Assembly: GCA_040389445.1 (NCBI GenBank)
Contig: JAZJZX010000014.1
Span: forward strand, 124,001 to 188,000
From: UBA5189 sp040389445
GTDB taxonomy: Bacteria; Chloroflexota; Limnocylindria; Limnocylindrales; CSP1-4
Length of the DNA stretch: 64,000 nt
Direction of reading: 5' to 3'
The position numbers were made by a program, and so were the translations under genes. This document shows positions 61,045-64,000 of this stretch, in pieces. The notes under the pieces were generated by a model. The model was not told where the DNA came from and ran no database searches. It saw only the letters and a program-made list of their open reading frames with translations. Positions within the stretch are counted from its first letter, which is position 1, and each line of letters opens with the position of its first letter.

Positions 61045-61301
61045 CAGGTCGAATCACCCGCGCCAACCTCGCTCGACCATACGAATAGTTGTCGATCAGC
61101 GAAGTCGTCGGGAAGGGGATGGCGGACGAGCACGGCTCAGCGTGGCAAGGGATCGGGAGCGAGGGACGCCCGTCGGCCAGGCCGGCACTTGTCGCGGCGA
61201 GATGCCACCGAATCGAGGGTGACTATCACTGACGTCTCGCGATCCGGGCGCATTTATGCGAACCTGTCGCGAGGAGCCGGGTGGGCACACGCAGGGCTGG
61301 C
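61045..61301. other. gene-free part of the island
   Basis: About 255 nt with no supportable gene or promoter. The sequence just before 61302 (CCGGGTGGGCACACG) weakly resembles the D-arm region of the tRNA (CCGGAGTGGTCTAACG). Confidence 0.4.
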
Positions 61302-61361
61302 CCTGTCTTGAAAACAGGCGGGCGAAAGCCCCGTGGGTTCGAATCTCACCCTCTCCGCCAG
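61302..61361 (+). repeat. truncated tRNA-Ser copy (att-like direct repeat)
   Basis: Identical to 59271-59330 except C for T at 61323 and T for C at 61346. It includes the anticodon arm, variable arm, T-arm and 3' acceptor with CCA, but not the 5' acceptor strand, so no functional tRNA can form. Confidence 0.9.
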
Positions 61362-61398
61362 GACCAGCGCCCGGTTCCACGAACGGAAGGACACTCCG

Positions 61399-61689
61399 AT
61401 GCCGCTCTGTGAGCATTTCGAAACGGGCATCGAAGTCGACGAGCCGAGCAACGTGTGCCAGACCTGCGTGGACATGGGCTCGACCTGGGTCCATCTGCGG
61501 CAGTGCCTCAATTGCGGGAAGACGAGCTGCTGCGACAACAGCCCGAACCGGCATGCCACCGCGCACTTCCGCGCCGACGGCCACCCGATGATCCGTTCTG
61601 CTCAGCCCGGCGAAGGCTGGCGCTGGTGCTACACCGACGACCTGATCTTCGTTCCGGGCCTGGACGGCTACGAGGTTGCTGAGGACTGA
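61399..61689 (+). CDS. ZnF-UBP domain protein
   Basis: 96-residue stand-alone UBP-type zinc finger (the ubiquitin-specific-protease/BRAP type). Zinc ligands are C4/H6 in MPLCEHF, CQTCVDMG, LRQCLNCGKTSCCDNSPNRHATAHF and the final His in ADGHPMI. WRWCYTDD is the usual core strand end. Bacteria lack ubiquitin, so the ligand is unknown; the fold can bind free C-termini. ATG 61399 has GGAAGGA at 8 nt. It lies just outside the island. Confidence 0.85.
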   Translation: MPLCEHFETGIEVDEPSNVCQTCVDMGSTWVHLRQCLNCGKTSCCDNSPNRHATAHFRADGHPMIRSAQPGEGWRWCYTDDLIFVPGLDGYEVAED

Positions 61690-61758
61690 AATCCCGGGTC
61701 GCCGCCGTCGCGCCCGAACGGGACTTCGATCCCGCGCAGGCCACCGCGGTCGGCCGGA

Positions 61759-62697
61759 TCAACTCGGGCGGAACTCGGCGAGGATGGCGGCAGACCGCAC
61801 TGGATCGGGGAACGAGGCCTGGGTTCCCGGGCGCGTGACGCTGTCCGAGGCGCACGCGAGGCCGAGCCGCACGGCATCCAGCTCGTTCAGCCCGAGGGCG
61901 AGGCCCACGGCGAATGCCCCGACGAACGCATCGCCGGCACCGGATGTGTCGACCGCCGCGACGACACGCGCCGGGAGACGCGTCACCGCGCCGTCCACCC
62001 CCACGAGGGCCGCGCCGCGAGACCCGAGCGTGACGATCAGCCGCGTCGCGACCCGGTCGGCGAATGCGAGCATCGCGGCCTCGGTCACCTCGCCGGCCGC
62101 GCCGGACAGGATCCCGAACTCCACTTCATTTGGGACCAGCCAGCCCGTGAAGCCCAGGAGCTCCGGCGAGATCGGCGCGGCCGGCGCCGGATTGAGGATC
62201 GTGATCGCACCGCGTCCGCGGGCCGCCGCAAATCCTGCGGCCGTCACGGCTTGCGGGATCTCCAACTGCCCGACGCAGACATCAACCCGCGGCACCGCGT
62301 GCACCGCGCCGTCCGCGTGCTGCGGCGTGACCAGATCGTTGGCGCCGGGGACCACGATGATGCGGTTCGTGCCGTCCGCCTCGACCCAGATCGGGGCCAC
62401 GCCACTGGATCCGGCCACCCGCATCACGCCGGAGGCGTCGATCCCGAGGCGCTCGAAGTTCTCGACCGTCATCGCAGCGTAGGCGTCGTCCCCGAGGGCA
62501 CCGATGAATGAGACCTCGGCACCGAGGAGCCGCGCCATGACGGCCTGGTTGGCCCCCTTGCCGCCAAAGCCCGACTGGAATCGGTCGCCGATCACGGTCT
62601 CGCCCGGGCCGGGTGCGCGTCGCGCATAGGCGATCAGGTCGATGTTCATGCTTCCGACCACCGCCACTGCAGCGGGTCGAGCCTGCGATCCTCCCAC
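61759..62697 (-). CDS. rbsK: Ribokinase
   Basis: 312-residue PfkB-family sugar kinase, most like ribokinase. N-terminal VVGSMNIDLI and the GFGGKGANQAVMARLLG substrate loop, the C-terminal DTSGAGDAFVGAFAVGLALG with the catalytic Asp, and monovalent-cation-site-like residues near FPDP. GTG 62697 is chosen because GGAGGG precedes it by 5 nt; ATG 62721 is less likely. It diverges from the lacI-type regulator gene, so ribose or a related nucleoside sugar is the likely inducer. Confidence 0.88.
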   Translation of the reverse strand: MGGSQARPAAVAVVGSMNIDLIAYARRAPGPGETVIGDRFQSGFGGKGANQAVMARLLGAEVSFIGALGDDAYAAMTVENFERLGIDASGVMRVAGSSGVAPIWVEADGTNRIIVVPGANDLVTPQHADGAVHAVPRVDVCVGQLEIPQAVTAAGFAAARGRGAITILNPAPAAPISPELLGFTGWLVPNEVEFGILSGAAGEVTEAAMLAFADRVATRLIVTLGSRGAALVGVDGAVTRLPARVVAAVDTSGAGDAFVGAFAVGLALGLNELDAVRLGLACASDSVTRPGTQASFPDPVRSAAILAEFRPS

Positions 62698-62751
62698 GCA
62701 TCCCTCCGAGTGCCTCGCCATGCCCGCCGACCGGGCGCCGTGCGAAAAACC

Positions 62752-62781
62752 TTGACGGCATTGTGTCATCTGGGCTACGGT
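62752..62781 (+). promoter_or_regulatory. promoter of the LacI-type gene
   Basis: TTGACG (62752-62757), 18-nt spacer, TACGGT (62776-62781). Transcription should begin near 62788. Confidence 0.6.
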
Positions 62782-62784
62782 TTC

Positions 62785-62798
62785 TGCAATCGTTGTCA
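62785..62798. promoter_or_regulatory. LacI-family operator
   Basis: TGCAATCGTTGTCA matches the cre-like LacI-family consensus TGNAANCGNWNNCA at every fixed position, with a central CG. It overlaps the predicted transcription start, so it would autorepress the regulator; it is 88 bp from the rbsK start and may repress that as well. Confidence 0.6.
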
Positions 62799-62828
62799 GT
62801 AACCGTTGCCGCGTTGGGAGGGACTCCG

Positions 62829-63872
62829 CTGGCCGCGCCCCGCCGTACGACCACGATCACCGATGTCGCAGACCGCGCAGGTGTCTCGGCATCCACCGTC
62901 AGCCGCCATCTCCGCGGCGACACGGTCCGCAACGCGGTGACCATCGACGATGCCATCCAGACCTTGGGATTCCGCCCGAGTCGGGCGGCCCAGGCGCTGA
63001 AGTCGGGCCGCACGGGTGCCATCGCCCTGGTCGTGCCGGACATCACCAATCCGTTCTTTGCCGCGGTCGTGCGGGGTGCCGATTCCCTCTCGTCGGCCGA
63101 GGGCTACACCGTCTTCCTCTCGAACACCGACGAGAGTCCGGAGCGCGAGGCCGACGTGCTGGAGGACCTCCTCGGGCGGGTGGACGGAATCATTCTCGGT
63201 CCGGCTTCGGAGGACGATCAGAACCCGCTCGTCGTTCATCGAGCCGGCGTACCGCTTGTGTTCATCGATCGCGAGATCCGCGGATCGGGCGTCGACTTCG
63301 ACACCGTTCTGGTCGACAACCAGGGCGGCGCACGCCAGGCCGTCGAGCACCTGGTGGGTCTCGGGCATCGAAGGATCGCGATCGTCAGCGGCCAGCTGGA
63401 ATCGACGCCCGGTCGCGAGCGCTACGAAGGATTCTCCGCTGCCATCGAGGCAGCCGGACTCGACCTTCCGGACGCCTATGTCCAGTTCGGTGCCTTTCGC
63501 GAGCGCGAGGCCTATCAGTCGATGCTGCGCCTCCTCGCCTTGCCCGAACCACCGACCGCGGTCTTCGTCGGCAACAACCTGATGACCATCGGCGCACTCC
63601 ATGCCGTTCGCGACATGGCGATCCGCGTTCCAGACGACCTGTCGATCGTCGGCTTCGACGACCACGCCTTTGCCGACCTCCTGGCCCCGCCCCTGACCGT
63701 GGTGGCCCGACCGATGGAAGAGCAGGGTGTCCTGGCGATGCGCCTCCTCCTCAACCGCATCGATGGCCGCGGTGATGCGTCGCCTCGCCGGATCGTCCTC
63801 GACACGACGCTCACCGTTCGCGGCTCCACCTCGGCACCCGCCGTCCCGCAGCCCCGGACCCGGCGTCGATGA
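62829..63872 (+). CDS. LacI/GalR family transcriptional regulator
   Basis: About 347 residues. The helix-turn-helix is TITDVADRAGVSASTVSRHL, with the hinge helix SRAAQALKSGRTGAIALV. The periplasmic-binding-protein-like domain has DITNPFFAAVVRGADSLS, GIILGPASEDD and DLSIVGFDDHAFADLLAPPL. The start is unusual: CTG 62829 has GGAGG at 7 nt, TTG 62815 is an alternative, and GTG 62763 lies upstream of the predicted transcription start. Diverges from rbsK. Confidence 0.88.
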   Translation: MAAPRRTTTITDVADRAGVSASTVSRHLRGDTVRNAVTIDDAIQTLGFRPSRAAQALKSGRTGAIALVVPDITNPFFAAVVRGADSLSSAEGYTVFLSNTDESPEREADVLEDLLGRVDGIILGPASEDDQNPLVVHRAGVPLVFIDREIRGSGVDFDTVLVDNQGGARQAVEHLVGLGHRRIAIVSGQLESTPGRERYEGFSAAIEAAGLDLPDAYVQFGAFREREAYQSMLRLLALPEPPTAVFVGNNLMTIGALHAVRDMAIRVPDDLSIVGFDDHAFADLLAPPLTVVARPMEEQGVLAMRLLLNRIDGRGDASPRRIVLDTTLTVRGSTSAPAVPQPRTRRR

Positions 63873-63920
63873 GCGCCCGGACGGCCATCACGCAGCAGCC
63901 CGAATCCTGGAGTCACCGCG

Positions 63921-64000
63921 ATGCATGAATCAGCGTTCTGGACGACCCCGGTTCTGGCCTCGGTGCGGCCGGTGGTCGAGCATGCCCGGCATGTCACGAC
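63921..64000 (+). CDS. partial gene at the window end, possible queuosine-salvage protein
   Basis: ATG 63921 follows GGAG at 8 nt; 26 codons are visible (MHESAFWTTPVLASVRPVV, then EHARHVT). The V-R-x-x-V-x-x-H-A-R-H-V segment is reminiscent of the DUF2419/queuosine salvage family N-terminus, but too little is present to be sure. Confidence 0.4.
   Translation, partial: MHESAFWTTPVLASVRPVVEHARHVT

Noticed and set aside
61302..61361. second tRNA-Ser gene
   Set aside because: The 5' acceptor strand and a convincing D-arm are missing, so it cannot fold as a tRNA; treated as a fragment.
62763..62765. GTG as the start of the LacI-type gene
   Set aside because: It lies between the -35 and -10 elements, so it would not be in the transcript.

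Overview
The window is a high-GC (about 65-73% in the stretches I counted), gene-dense bacterial chromosome segment. The gene set is class I lysyl-tRNA synthetase, GlgE/maltokinase, an H+-translocating pyrophosphatase, cyanophycin synthetase, a 1528-residue Lhr helicase and many GTG/TTG starts. It suggests a Gram-positive-like or monoderm high-GC lineage; I favour an uncultured Chloroflexota (Limnocylindria-like) over an actinomycete, but this is inference and no marker gene settles it. Both strands are used. Many operons have 1-4 bp start/stop overlaps, and promoters carry a TAnnnT -10 hexamer. In about ten genes that hexamer lies only 6-11 nt before the start codon, which points to leaderless mRNAs.

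Layout. 1-9 kb: an HDAC-like deacetylase fused to a GNAT domain, a DoxX-like membrane protein, Lhr and chromate transporter ChrA. 9-18.3 kb (minus): an alpha-glucan block of glgE, maltokinase, a very large GH13 enzyme with an HEIAH-bearing N-terminal domain, and glgX. 18.5-28.4 kb: a class II amidotransferase, an MFS carrier, then a cyanophycin block (cyanophycinase, CphA, a divergent CphA-like Mur ligase with no ATP-grasp module, an M20 peptidase, a Rid protein). 28.4-32.8 kb (minus): AzlD/AzlC, a small zinc-ribbon protein, gamma-glutamyltransferase and an MFS exporter. 33-37.4 kb (plus): DegV, glutamate dehydrogenase, an unknown helical protein and a BioD/Pta-like ATPase with a DRTGG domain. 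37.4-41.4 kb (minus): a coaX-coaBC-panB-panC operon. 41.5-46.4 kb (plus): an unknown protein, an NCS2 purine permease behind a strongly structured leader, an M16 protease, a TPR-like protein and Ndk. 46.4-49.3 kb (minus): NuoN-like and partner membrane proteins and signal peptidase I. 49.4-59.3 kb (plus): an Ig/beta-propeller surface protein, HppA, UppP, ArgR, GreA, class I LysRS, SerRS and tRNA-Ser(UGA).

59.3-61.4 kb: a compact island of visibly lower GC. It starts at the 3' end of tRNA-Ser(UGA) and ends at a 60-nt copy of the tRNA 3' part (58/60 identical). It holds a secreted metzincin-like protease gene broken by an in-frame amber codon and a putative lipoprotein gene, and no integrase. 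61.4-64 kb: a ZnF-UBP protein, divergent rbsK and a LacI regulator with a clear operator, and the start of a gene running off the window.

Together the genes suggest a cell that stores carbon (GlgE-type alpha-glucan) and nitrogen (cyanophycin) from neighbouring loci, recycles amino acids and peptides (GDH, GGT, M20), makes its own CoA precursors, and keeps a pyrophosphate-driven proton pump.
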